A stretch of DNA of 64,000 nucleotides from NCBI GenBank assembly GCA_016584305.1, contig JACEEZ010025360.1, positions 532,501 to 596,500 on the forward strand. Reading direction: 5' to 3'. The position numbers were made by a program, and so were the translations under genes. Below are positions 10,131-21,058 of the stretch, piece by piece. This DNA is from Chionoecetes opilio (lineage: Eukaryota; Arthropoda; Malacostraca; Decapoda; Majidae). Under the pieces are notes generated by a model that worked only from the letters and a program-made list of their open reading frames with translations, was not told the DNA's origin and searched no databases. Every line of letters begins with the position of its first letter. Positions within the stretch are counted from its first letter, which is position 1.

Positions 10131-10549
10131 GCTTCTTCCTTTCCCTCCTCTCTCTCTCTCTCTCTCTCTCTCGCCTCTTCTTCCTTTCCCTCCTCCTTTC
10201 TCTTTCTCTCTCTCTCTCTCGCCTCTACTTCCTTTCCCTCCTCCTTTCTCTCTCTCTCTCTCTCTCGCCTCTACTTCCTTTCCCTCCTCCTTTCTCTCTC
10301 TCCCCTCTCTCTCTCTCCTCTCTCTCTCTCTCTCCTTCTCTTCTCTCTCACTCTCTCTCTCTCTCTCTCTCTCTCCTCTCTCTTTCTAAGAGAGAGAGAG
10401 AGAGGATGAAAAGCATAAATGATAAATACATGAACTTATTTACCAAAATAAAAAGAAGACCGACTAATCTTGACAGATGATCGCTATTGTTTGATATGTA
10501 TTTTTCATACTTGACACACACACACACAATCACACACACACACACACAA

Positions 10550-10623
<74 letters not shown>

Positions 10624-10637
10624 ACACACACACACAC
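9697..10637. repeat. CT, GT and CA microsatellite tracts of copy A
   Basis: CT-rich tracts at about 9697-9735 and 10057-10395, GT at about 9943-9994 and CA with CAATCACA interruptions at about 10515-10637. They are separated by short unique spacers that also occur in copy B. The long open frames rich in SLSLSL or TQSHTHTH come only from these repeats. Confidence 0.9.
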
Positions 10638-10943
10638 TTCTCTTTCCCATCCTATTGGTGGACATGGAAGTGACCTCATTCATTTAATTAAGCCTGTAGT
10701 GGTAGTGGTAGGGGGGATTTAATCTCATCCATATTTTCATAGTGTGGAAGGAAGGGGGAGGAGGGAGTAGCAGAAGAGAGAGAGGGAGACCTGCTACCTC
10801 ACCCTCACCTCATCTGACCCCTCCTTTATTACACACACACACACACACATCATAGCCAGTATGTGATATTATCGTTAATATTTTCATCGTGTGGAGAAGG
10901 AGGAATATAGGGGGAGGGAGGAGAAGAAATAAAAGAAGAAAAG

Positions 10944-11370
<427 letters not shown>

Positions 11371-11412
11371 CATAGCAGGTGTGAACTATTCGAGTTAATC
11401 TCCTTCACTAAT

Positions 11413-11772
11413 AGAGCAGCAGCAGCCAGGGGCCTTCAGCCTAGATGAGAAGGATACCAATATTGGAGTATGTGGACATCTCAGGTGTAGCGTAGGATGT
11501 TTTGAAATGGCCTTCTGCCGGGTACCACTGGTTGCGTGTGACCCCTGGGGGCCCTTAAAGTGGCCCTTTTTTCGGGCTAGCATAGATATTGGAGGTACCA
11601 CATAAAACCAACTTTACATGGCCAAGTACATCCCCCAGAGTGTAAAATGACCAATGCTAGACAAATAGCCCGCTCTTTTGGCCCTGCCAGAAAGGCCAAA
11701 AAGGGCCAAAATTTCGAGCTAGCATAGATATCGAAAATACCGATCGGAACCGCTTTTACATGAATGAGTACA
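11413..11772. repeat. Two-copy repeat, 142-bp period, otherwise unassigned
   Basis: Segments 11574-11630 and 11716-11772 share GCTAGCATAGATAT, a TACC block, CTTTTACATG (or ACTTTACATG) and GAGTACA (or CAAGTACA). The surrounding GGCCC and GGGCC words also repeat. No coding signal is seen. The second unit ends exactly where the 5' LTR remnant of Gypsy B begins. Confidence 0.55.
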
Positions 11773-11850
11773 GGCCTATACCGCCACGCTACCTACAGCC
11801 AATCCTACCACGGTGACTACGAGGACAACAAGCTATAAGCTACCATAACA
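11773..11850 (+). repeat. 5' LTR remnant of Gypsy B
   Basis: Its 78 bases, from GGCCTATACCGCC to CCATAACA, match the last 78 bases of the 3' LTR (16391-16468) in the same orientation with about two differences. The upstream part of this LTR is missing. Confidence 0.8.
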
Positions 11851-11869
11851 TTGGTGGCAGCGGTGGGAT
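11851..11869 (+). other. Primer-binding-site-like block of Gypsy B
   Basis: TTGGTGGCAGCGGTGGGAT follows the LTR end (…ATAACA) directly. TGGTGGCAGCGGTGGG-type blocks occur right after the 5' LTR in many Gypsy elements as the tRNA primer site. Its position fixes the 5' LTR boundary and shows that the plus-strand order here is LTR then PBS. Confidence 0.55.
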
Positions 11870-11879
11870 AAAAAAAGAA

Positions 11880-12288
11880 TTATGGTGGCTTATAGCTTGT
11901 TGTCCTCGTAGTCACCGTGGTAGGATTGGCTGTAGGTAGCGTGGCGGTATAGGCCTGAGCGGTGGAAGGCACATGTTGCGTGGTTCAGTGAATCACGCCC
12001 TTATGGACGTGCCTGGTCGTGTAACGTTGCGTGTGTGTGTTCGGGAGGAAGAATACACTTGTGCTGTATCTTTATGTGTAATTAATGATGAGTTATTGGT
12101 ACAAAATCAGCTGCCGCCAAGACGTTAAGCACTGAGACCACGTCTGACCCCGACGATAACACTGAGAGAACTACTTGACCTGGCGGCTGACCCACGCTCA
12201 CCTTGTCCGCAAGTGGGCGCCGCTAGAGGTCACTACTATGCTACAAACATAGAGGCGGCAAACTTAAAGTATAAATAGTTGCCTATTA
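11880..12288 (-). repeat. Inverted internal LTR copy in Gypsy B
   Basis: These 409 bases are the reverse complement of the 413-bp 3' LTR (15151-16468 without the Helitron), at roughly 97% identity by eye. They lack only the terminal TG and CA: the left end starts TTATGGTGG where the full inverse would be TGTTATGGTGG, and the right end reads CCTATTAAA instead of CCTATTACA. The copy carries the uninterrupted Helitron target ATTAA|TTACAC (inverse, about 12078-12088). It replaces gag, protease and the start of RT. Confidence 0.85.
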
Positions 12289-13335
12289 AATTTGTTTTAC
12301 AAAGCATTGGACGTAATAACACTATTTTCTCTAGCCTCGACCTTGTTTCAGGTTATTGGCAAGTGCCTCTTGACGAGCGCTCTCGTGAGGTCACTGCATT
12401 CTCTACCCCGTCCGGGCATTACGAATGGTTATGTATGCCCTTTGGATTGAAAAATGCACTTCTTACCTTTCAAAGCATGATCAATTCCTTGTTTTCAGGC
12501 ATGCTAGGCAAAAGTGTTTTAACTTATTAGGACGATATAATTATCGTTAGCAAAGATATGGCGACTCATTTCTCTCAACTCAAAGCGGTGTTCGGAAAAC
12601 TGCAAAAGGCAGGTCTCAAAGTAAAACTTGCAGTGTGAATTTCTGAAATCTCGAATCCAGTTCCTTGGTCATGTCTTGGATCGGGATGGTATTCACACGG
12701 TGGACACTAAAGTTAGAGCGGTAAAAAATTTCCCTACGCCAAAGTCTACGGAAAATGTACGCTCTTTTCTTGGTCTTGCGGGCTACTATCGCTCCTTCTT
12801 AAAAGGTTTTTCGTCGGTAGCGTCCCCTTTAAACAGAGTCTTGAAGAAGGATGCTCCTTTATAATGGAGCCCAGCGCAAGAACAGAGTTGCAATGCTTTA
12901 AAGCATGCCTTTTGCAATGCTCTTGTTCGTAACTTTCCAGACTTTTCTGAGCCATTCGTTCTCTGCACGGACGCATCTGCTCTAGGCCTTGGTGCTGTTC
13001 TTATGCAGTCAGATGACAGAGGTAAGAATCATGTCATTGCGTTTGCCAATCGCGTCTTGAACAATGCTGAATCTCGCTACTCAGTCACTCATCTCGAAGC
13101 CCTTGCCGTGGTCTGGGCTCTCAAGCATTTCAGGGACATTATCTTTGGCTACCCTATTCAAGTTTTCACCGATCACGCTCCTGTGACTGACTTATTCAAG
13201 GGTAAAAACCTCAACGGGGGCCTCGCTCGTTGGTATCTGACAAATGACGATACTCTGAGTTTTTGCCAACATTTAAGTACTTGCCAGGACGCCTTAATGT
13301 TGTTGCTGATTCATTGTCGCGTAATATACCTGTAG
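12289..13335 (+). pseudogene. Gypsy B reverse transcriptase and RNase H, broken
   Basis: The frame joins in mid-RT with FSSLDLVSGYWQVPLDE, then CMPFGLKNALLTFQSMI. The catalytic site reads Y-stop-D-D-I-I-I-V at about 12524-12544, so the usual hydrophobic residue of YxDD is a TAG. A frame shift at about 12630 leads to FLGHVLDRDGIHT and SFLGLAGYYRSFL. RNase H follows: FVLCTDASALGLGAVLMQS (aspartate), SVTHLEALAVVWALKHF (glutamate), VFTDHAPV. Another shift occurs at about 13250. Fingers-domain residues before FSSLD are absent. Confidence 0.75.
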
Positions 13336-14703
13336 CTTCTGTTGCTGTACTTCCTAACCTGTCCCTTGATCAGTTATGTGATGAGCAACGTAAAGACGAC
13401 CAGTGGTCTCAAGTCATCTATGCCCTCGAATCCGGCGATGATTCCACTCTTCCACGCATGCCCCTGCCTTTGTCTGAATTCTCATTGTCTGATGATGGTA
13501 TTTTACTTCGTGACACTGTGATTGCGCAGAGACTTGTTCACCAGTTTCCTGATGTTTATAAGGACGTTGTGCTTCACTTGCTCCATGACGTCCCTCATGC
13601 TGGCCACCCTGGTCGCGATAGATGTCTCGCTGCTGCCCGCCAGAAATACTACTGGCAAACTATGTGAGTCGACGTTGAGCGTCACGTCGCACAGTGCCTT
13701 TCCTGCGCACAAAATAAAGGTGCTGTTAATAAACCAGCCCCTATCCTGGAGTACCCAACCACTGATGGCCCATGGGATACCATTGCGATAGATCTTCTGC
13801 AGCTTCCTCGTAGCCATCAAGGCTCTATTTCTTGTCTGCATTGATCGCTTCAGTCGCTTTGTCGTCTTGGCGCCACTACCTAATAAGTCTGCGGATGCAG
13901 TTGCTCATGCCTTAGTGACGCATGTTTTCTGCCCCTACACAACACCTCGAGTGATTGTGTCTGATAATGGAACAGAATTCAAGAATGGAGTCCTGGAAGC
14001 GATTTGTCGCCAGTATGACATTACTCAAACTTTCACGGTCATTTACCACGCGGTCTCAAATGGTTTGGTTGAGCGTGTCAGCAGGAAAATTCTCGAGATT
14101 CTGCGACATGTCGTTGGCTCTATTCATGAGGCTTGGGAAGATTGGTTGCCTCAAGTAGCAGCTTCCATTAATGGTGCCACAAACAGCGCTACTGGAAAGA
14201 CACCACACTACATTATCTACGGGCACGAAAAACGTCTTCCCTACGACTTACTCGCTCAGCGCCCCGCACCCTTGTACTCGGTGGATGATTATGCTAAGAC
14301 TCAGTTGCACGTCTTTAGTAAAATTCACGCCACGGTACGTGACAAACTGCAAGCCTCGAGAGCGGAGGTTATCTATCAACAACACCAGCGTGCTCAGCCT
14401 GTCACTATTGAAGTTGGTGACACAGTCATGCGAACTACCCCTGAACGCCATTCGAAGCTCGCTGCTAAATTTACAGGTCCTTATCTAGTGGTTGATAAAC
14501 TTCATGGTCTCAAATTCAGAATCTCAGATCCTCTTCAAGACACCACTCAAGTTGTTCATGTTGATAGCCTCAGTACAACTAATGCGCCTCATCCTGATGC
14601 CGTGACCGATGACGAATCTCCGCTTGATCGCAATGACTCAGGCACTGAATCTCCGCAACCTCCGGACTATCGGCAAAAACTTAGATCGGCTAACCGTCAC
14701 TAG
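13263..14703 (+). pseudogene. Gypsy B integrase
   Basis: After the linker (FKYLPGRLNVVADSLSR) comes the HHCC finger: HDVPHAGHPG, then CLSC at about 13697-13708, with an intervening TGA at 13665. The core has IAIDLLQLP (first aspartate), then after a frame change IVSDNGTEFKNG (second aspartate) and SNGLVERVSRKIL (glutamate). The last 278 codons (13867-14703) are uninterrupted and end with the GPY module KFTGPYLVVDKLHGLKFRI and a polar tail. No env-like frame follows. Confidence 0.75.
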
Positions 14704-15150
14704 GTTCTCAACCTTTCTTTTGCCCTATCTGCCGCATGCACCGGCTCATGTTTTAATATTAATTAATTATTAATAGTTTTAGTACTTGTTTTGAGTGTTC
14801 AAGGCTCACACAGCTCCGGCATCGGCTACTTCTTGCCACGCCACTCTTACACATTTTTGTTTCTCTCTTCTTTGTGTGTTAGATTTAAATTATTTTATTT
14901 TACCAATTTATATCTGTGTTTTGTTTGTAGTCATATTGCAATGTCGTGCACTTTTGTTTGTCCTGTTTATGCCTTATGTTGCTATTTTTTTTACTTGCAT
15001 TGTGAAACTTAAGATTCAATTACTTTTGTTGCATGACTTATCTTGTATTATGCTCTTTTCAATATTTTGCACTTAGATCATTTATTCTTGTAATCGGCGC
15101 CTTGTCTTATCAGTGGTCGGTGAGGGCACGGCCGGTAGGTGACCGAGCAT
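14704..15150 (+). other. 3' untranslated region of Gypsy B
   Basis: AT-rich sequence lies between the pol stop and the LTR start at TGTAATAGG. No second gene is visible; the short open frames are hydrophobic only because of T-richness. A purine-rich primer just before the LTR is not obvious (GTGAGGGCACGGCCGGTAGG lies about 30 bp upstream). Confidence 0.55.
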
Positions 15151-15383
15151 TGTAATAGGCAACTATTTATACTTTAAGTTTGCCGCCTCTATATTTGTAG
15201 CATAGTAGTGACCTCTAGCGGCGCCCACTTGCGGACTAGGTGAGCGTGGGTCAGCCGCCAGGTCAAGTAGTTCTCTCAGTGTTGCCGCCGGGGTCAGACG
15301 TGGTCTCAGTGCTTAACGTCTTGGCGGCAGCTGATTTTGTACCAATAACTCATCATTAATCTATAATAATATAAGCGAAAGTG

Positions 15384-15513
<130 letters not shown>

Positions 15514-15705
15514 TGCGTGTGGTATAGGTTCCGCCCCCCGTGGCGGAATCCCATCATATGGCACAGTTTTGGAACCAGGTTGACCAGGGGAAGGTTTTAG
15601 GCCCCTTATGAGATGATCCGATCACTTTTTTTTTTTTTTTTAGCAGCCTATTAGCGAGAATTGTGAAAAAAAAGTGGGTTGCGAGAATTGAGGAAACCTT
15701 GATGT

Positions 15706-16095
15706 AGGGTGATGGGTAATGGGTGAGTGAATGGGTGGGGTGATGGGTAATGGGTGTGGGCTGATGGTTGAGTGAATGGTTGGGGGGTGATGGGTGATGG
15801 GTGAGGGAATAGATGGGGGGGTAATGGGTAATGGGTGTGTGGTGATGGGTGAGTGAATGGGTGGGGGGCGATGGGTAATGGGTGAGTGAATGGGTGTGTG
15901 GTGATGGGTAATGGGTGAGTGAATGGGTGGAGGGTGATGGGTAATGGGTGAGTGAATGGGTGGGGGGTGATGGGTAATGGGTGAGTAAATGGGTGGGGGG
16001 TGATGGGTAATGGGTGAGTGAATGGGTGGGGGGTGATGGGTAATGGGTGAGTGAATGGGTGGGGGGTGATGGGTAATGGGTGAGTGAATGGGTTG
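15706..16095. repeat. 33-bp minisatellite in H1
   Basis: About eleven variable units of TGATGGGTAATGGGTGAGTG followed by AATGGGTGGGG. On the minus strand the unit length of 33 keeps the frame open and yields THSLTHYPSPP repeats, which is a by-product and not a gene. Confidence 0.9.
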
Positions 16096-16590
16096 GCGTT
16101 AATACATACATTTCTACATCCATGATTTCAGGAAAGCTAGAAGGGGCTATCTGGAGAGTCTGTGTTTGGTGGGTCTTCGGCCCACCAAACACAGGTGCGG
16201 CCCACCAATAGCCCTCCGCAGGAGCTAGCCAAAAAGTCCGCCCGGAGGGCGGCTTTGCGGCTAGTTACACATAAAGATACAACACAAGTGTATTCTTCCT
16301 CCCGAACACACACACGCAACGTTACACGACCAGGCACGTCCATAAGGGCGTGATTCACCGAACCACGCAACACGTGCTTTCCACCGCTCAGGCCTATACC
16401 GCCACGCTACCTACAACCAATCCTACCACGGTGACTACGAGGACAACAAGCTATAAGCCACCATAACACTGTAGCTGCTGATACTTTATGAATTTTTCCA
16501 AAAATTTCCGAGAAAAAATGCAGTAAGTAAACAAACTCTGCGTCTATCTGCGCATGTATACCTCTAGCGGATATAGCTCGAGATCCATTG

Positions 16591-17055
16591 TCAACTGCAG
16601 ATTGAAGTCTCCTTCAGGAGTCTTATTATGCATTCCAGCCACAGCAAAGCGTTGTCACACGAGAAGACCCGACACCACCACCGTGTGTCACCGAGATGTG
16701 CAGTTCTCGCGCTTGTCGTGCGTGGATGAAACATTTCATGCTGTATAGAAAGGAACTTTTCGTGAACTACAAAGTTACTAGCGAATATATAGAGTTCTTC
16801 AAAAAGACTAAAAAAATCAGCTGCTTGAGGCCCATACTTTGCAGCATTGATCAAAATCAAATTGAGCCTGTGTCCGTAGCAGTGTACATAATAGGCAAAA
16901 GGAGCTTTATCACGAATGCGTTTCTGAACACCACTGATTCCTCCACACATGACTGATGCTCTATCAAATCCTAAGCCTACATGTGAAGACGTGTAATCCA
17001 ATCCCAATTGTAATCCAATCCAAATGTAAATAAACATATGAGCATGAAAAGAACC
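16591..17055 (-). pseudogene. hAT transposase fragment (ZMYM1/TTF-like)
   Basis: The minus-strand frame includes GLGFDRASVMCGGISGVQKR, then APFAYYVHCYGHRLNLILI, FFSLFEELYIFASNF and LGDTRWWCRV. This matches the hAT transposase core as seen in ZMYM1-like proteins: GxGxDGASVMSG, (F/Y)VHCxxHxLNL and SDTRW blocks. The frame crosses the 12-bp target duplication and continues with NTSVFSYFDRGSFH at 18941-18990, showing that the RTE LINE at 17056-18940 interrupted it. It ends without the C-terminal dimerisation region. Confidence 0.7.
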
Positions 17056-18940
17056 AGCACAGGGCTCTGTCACGCCGGACTAGAACCCTCCTGAGGAGAG
17101 ACAAGGAGAGGTATGTCAGGAGTCTCGCTGAGGATGTCGAGGGTCATTTGAACGCTAATGACCTCCGACCCGCCTACCGAGCCCTGATGAAGCTCCGTTC
17201 CAAGTCTCCTTCTCGGGCAAGTGCTATTCGAACAGCAGATGGGCGCCTCGTGTCGGACATGGATGGGCAGATGGCTCGTTGGGCTGAGTACTTTGGGCAG
17301 TTGTTCACGGTGGACCCTCCAACTGAGCAGCTTCACACCACTGGGTTACAGGCAGTGGATGCCGATCCTCCCATTGACGAAACCGCACCCTCTCTTGACG
17401 AAGTCAGAGAGGCTGTAGCAAAGTTGAAGGGTGGAAAGGCAGCTGGAGTTTGTAATATCAGTGCGGAGCTCCTCAAAGCTGGGGGTGAGGCCATGATCCG
17501 CGGGTTGCATGCTGTCCTGACTGCCGTGTGGCAATCAGGTACCATTCCTCCTGACTGGAAAAGGGGGCTGGTCGTCCCTATCTGGAAAGGGAAAGGGGAC
17601 CGTCAGGACTGCAACAATTACCGCGGTATTACACTGCTCAGCGTACCAGGTAAGGTGCTTGCCCATCTATTGCTGACACGAATTCGCAGTCATCTGGTGA
17701 AGCATCAGAGACCTCAGCAGTCTGGGTTCACGCCTGATAAGTCAACAACGGACCGTATCCTAGCGCTTCGTGTCCTGGTGGAACGCCGACGTGAGTTTCG
17801 ACAGGGGATGCTTGCAGCCTATGTTGATCTCAAGAAGGCGTTTGACTCAGTGCATCGTGAGTCACTCTGGGATCTTCTGCGACTTCGAGGGATTCCTGCA
17901 AGGACTATTGGTTTGATAACTGGTCTGTATTCTGGGACTGAGTGCTGTGAAGTGTGGGGCAGGGGTATCCAGCTTCTTTCCTGTGAATACAGGAGTGAGG
18001 CAAGGGTGCGTCCTTGCCCCATCACTTTTCAAAGCTTGTATGGACTGGGTATTGGACAAGGTTGTAGATCAAAGTGATTGTGGAGCATCCATCGGCAACA
18101 CCAAGATCACTGATCTTGTTTTTGCCGATGATGCAGTAATCTTTGCCGAGTCGCTGGAGGTCCTGGTGATGGCTCTCGAGGCGCTGCACGAGGAGACAAA
18201 GCCTTTGGGACTTGAGGTCTCCTGGCTCAAGACCAAGGTCCAGGTATTTGGAGACTTACTAGATGAAGCAGTACAGTCTGTTCATGCGTGTGGCGAGGAC
18301 ATTGAGATCTTGGAAAGTTTTACATACCTTGGTAGCGCAGTCCATAATGACGGCGGGTCACGTCAAGAAGTCTTACGACGGATTGGCATAGCCCACGGTG
18401 TTATGGACTCGCTCAGCGGGAGTATTTGGCGTTGTCGGTACCTGTGCAGGAGGACAAAGATCCGGATCTTCAAGTCGCTTGTGATCTCTGTCTTACTCTA
18501 TGGTTGTGAGACATGGACACTAAATAGTGACTTGAAGAGACGAATCAATGCCTTTGGTAATAATTGTCTTCGCAGAATCATGGGGTATCGCTGGGATGAT
18601 TACGTGTCAAATCAGCGATTGCACCGTGAGACTGAATCGAGGCCTATTACCTGCATAGTCCGTCAGCGCCAACTTCAGCTATATGGGCATGTGGCACGCT
18701 ACCCTGAAACCGATCCTTCCCATCGGGTTGTATCTGTAAGAGACAATCCGGCGTGGAGGAGGCCAAGGGGGCGCCCACAAGGCTCGTGGCTGGGGCAAGT
18801 TGATGTTTCTTGTCGAGAGCTGCTTGGTATGGGAAAGGAGCCTGCATGGGAACTCGCGCGTGGTGACCCCCGGGAGTGGCGTCGTAGGGTGGGCGAGGCG
18901 ACGCGCCCCCCGGCGTATGCCCCCAATGATTGATTGATTG
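17056..18940 (+). mobile_element. RTE-type LINE, 5'-truncated
   Basis: This 1885-bp insertion has no endonuclease region, starts before the RT domain and ends in a (TGAT)n tail (about 18926-18940). Short tandem-repeat tails instead of poly-A are typical of RTE. Flanking 12-bp duplications define both ends. It lies inside the hAT transposase fragment in opposite orientation. Confidence 0.8.
17079..18933 (+). pseudogene. RTE reverse transcriptase with one frame shift
   Basis: The first part (to about 17990) has LKGGKAAGVCNISAELLKAG, PDWKRGLVVPIWKGKGD, NNYRGITLLSVPGKVLAHLL and AYVDLKKAFDSVHR. A shift near 17940 moves to a second frame with NTGVRQGCVLAPSLF, the catalytic FADDAVIFAES at about 18121-18153, FTYLGSAV, LLYGCETWTL and LRRIMGYRW. 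It continues to a stop just before the tail. This motif set is characteristic of RTE-clade ORF2. One indel is the only lesion noticed, so it is a young copy. Confidence 0.8.
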
Positions 18941-18952
18941 ATGAAAAGAACC

Positions 18953-19088
18953 TCTATCAAAATATGAGAATACAGATGTATTAACTATGTAGTGAAAGTC
19001 ATTTATAATAATAATAATAATAGTAATGATAATAATAATGATAATAATAATGATAATTGTTATTTTTATTATTGTAAGCAGTAGTACG
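18953..19088 (-). other. hAT flank and (AAT)n tract
   Basis: The hAT frame continues leftward-coding to about 19010 (IVNTSVFSYFD) and then meets a (TAA/ATG)n tract (about 19006-19075). The TIR element begins at 19089. Confidence 0.55.
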
Positions 19089-19252
19089 CTCAAGCTGGAT
19101 ATTCCTGAACCCCGAACCTGTCCTTTTTGCACTCAACTAACCACCTTCTTCTGATCCCAGCTGGATTAACCTAGCGGCATTTTGAGGGTGGTGGCGGGAT
19201 TAGTGAAGGAGATTAATTCAAATATTTCACAATGCTATACTCTCTCTCTCTC

Positions 19253-21058
19253 TAATAACTAATAATTTTGATGCTATGTTTAGACCTGTGCCTACAAATT
19301 GGGCCCTTAAGGTCAGGACAGGGTGAGGTCTTAAATACGGATGAGGATATGTGTAGGAGTCTAAATGATTATTTCTTAAGTGTTTTTACGGAGGAGGATA
19401 CACAGACGATACCTGATAGTGAACAGATGTTCAAAGGAAGCGATGAGGAGAAACTCAAAGATATTGTGATAACTAGGGAAATGGTGGAAGAGGGTATAGA
19501 AAAAATGAAAACATTTAAATCGCCAGGACCAGATGAAGTGTATCCCAGGGTATTAAAGGAATGCAAGGAGGTTGTTAGTGAGTCGTTAGTGCACATTTTT
19601 AGGAAATCGGTTGAGATAGGCGATGTGCCATTATTGTGGAGGAAAGGAAATGTTGTTCCCATATTTAAGAAGGGAGACAGAGGACTAAAGTCAAATTATC
19701 GACCCGTAAGTCTAACATCAGTGGTGGGTAAATTATTGGAATCTATTATTGCAAAAAACATTAGAGAGCACTTAGATAAACATAGTTTGATCAATGATTC
19801 ACAACATGGATTCACCAAGGGTAGGTCATGTCTCACCAATTTATTGATTTTTATAGGAAAGTTTTGAGACGGCAGATAATGATAAGGATTATGATATAAT
19901 ATATCTGGACTTTAGTAAGGCATTTGACAAAGTACCACACGAGCGACTCTTAAATAAGGTTAGGGCTCATGGTATAGATGGGAAGGTTCTTCATTGGATC
20001 AGAGCTTGGCTACGTAATAGGCAACAAAGGGTTACAATTAATGGTTCCAAATCTGAATGGGGACTGGTGACAAGTGGAGTTCCACAAGGGTCTGTTTTGG
20101 GCCCATTACTATTTTTGATTTACATCAACGACTTGGATAGTGGGATTAGCAGTGATATCAGCAAGTTTGCTGATGATACTAAGTTAGGTAGGATTATTGG
20201 ATCACAGTCTGACGTAAACATATTGCAGGGAGACTTAGATAAACTTAACGAGTGGGCAGTCAGATGGCAGATGGAATTTAATATTGATAAATGTAGCGTT
20301 ATGAATGTTGGTAGAAAAAACCCTGGTAATAGATACACCATAAGCAATGTATCGCTGAAAAGATCAGAAGGTGAAAAAGATCTTGGAGTGAGGGTGAGCC
20401 CAGACCTCCGACCTAGGAAACAATGTATTGAGGCCAGAAATAGAGCTAATAGAGTATTAGGATTCATTACCAGAAGTGTTAAAAGTAGAAGTGCGGAAGT
20501 TATTCTAAAGCTTTATCTGGCTCTAGTCAGGCCTCGCCTAGACTATGCAGTTCAGTTTTGGTCTCCATATTACAGGATGGATATAGTGTTGTTAGAAAAA
20601 GTGCAGAGAAGGATGACCAAAATGATACAAGGGATGCGTAACTTTAGTTATGAGAGGAGATTGAAGTTATTAAAATTACACTCACTCGAGAGACGCAGAG
20701 TAAGGGGCGATCTGATAGAAGTTTTTAAGTGGATAAAGGGATTTAATAAAGGAGAGGTAGGAAAAGTTCTTACGGCTTTTAACCAGGGTAGAACAAGAAG
20801 TAACGGATTCAAGCTGGAAAAGCGTAGATTTAGAAAGGAAATAGGGAAAAACTGGTTCACAAATAGGGTGGTGAATGAGTGGAATGGTCTCAGTAGACAG
20901 GTAGTTAGTGCGGAGTCATTAGGGAGCTTTAAAGGGGAGCTGGATAGGTTCATGGATGGGGATGAAAGGTGGATGTAGGTAGTGTTAGGTGACAGGAACT
21001 ACCACGTGTAGGCCTCGCGGCCTCTTGTAGCTTCCTTATTTTCTTATGTTCTTATGTA
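19253..21058 (+). mobile_element. CR1-like LINE, 5'-truncated
   Basis: It starts within the CT tract of the TIR element and ends in a short 3' UTR closing TTATTTTCTTATGTTCTTATGT, a short-repeat tail rather than poly-A. The 3' end is also present, inverted, at 23793-23935, which defines the family's shared 3' terminus. The endonuclease region is missing. Confidence 0.75.
19310..20978 (+). pseudogene. CR1-like reverse transcriptase with frame break
   Basis: RT blocks in order: MKTFKSPGPDEVYPRVLKEC, VPIFKKGDRGLKSNYRPVSL, LINDSQHGFTKGRSCLTNLL; then after a break at about 19862 DFSKAFDKVPHERLL (about 19909-19953). The next frame has SGVPQGSVLGPLLFLIYIND, the catalytic KFADDTKL at about 20164-20187, and the post-RT region RRMTKMIQGM and YERRLKLLKLHSLERRR. 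The last 303 codons are continuous and end at 20978. Confidence 0.8.

Larger units (their letters stand above)
17044..18952. repeat. 12-bp target-site duplication flanking the RTE LINE
   Basis: ATGAAAAGAACC occurs at 17044-17055 and 18941-18952, immediately outside the LINE. Joining the outer flanks keeps the hAT transposase frame open. Confidence 0.85.

Noticed and set aside
15706..16095. CRISPR-like regularly spaced repeats
   Set aside because: Units are contiguous without unique spacers; it is a minisatellite in a eukaryotic Helitron.
15554..16192. 212-codon minus-strand frame rich in THSLTHYPSPP
   Set aside because: It is the 33-bp minisatellite read in frame inside Helitron H1, crossing non-coding sequence at both ends.
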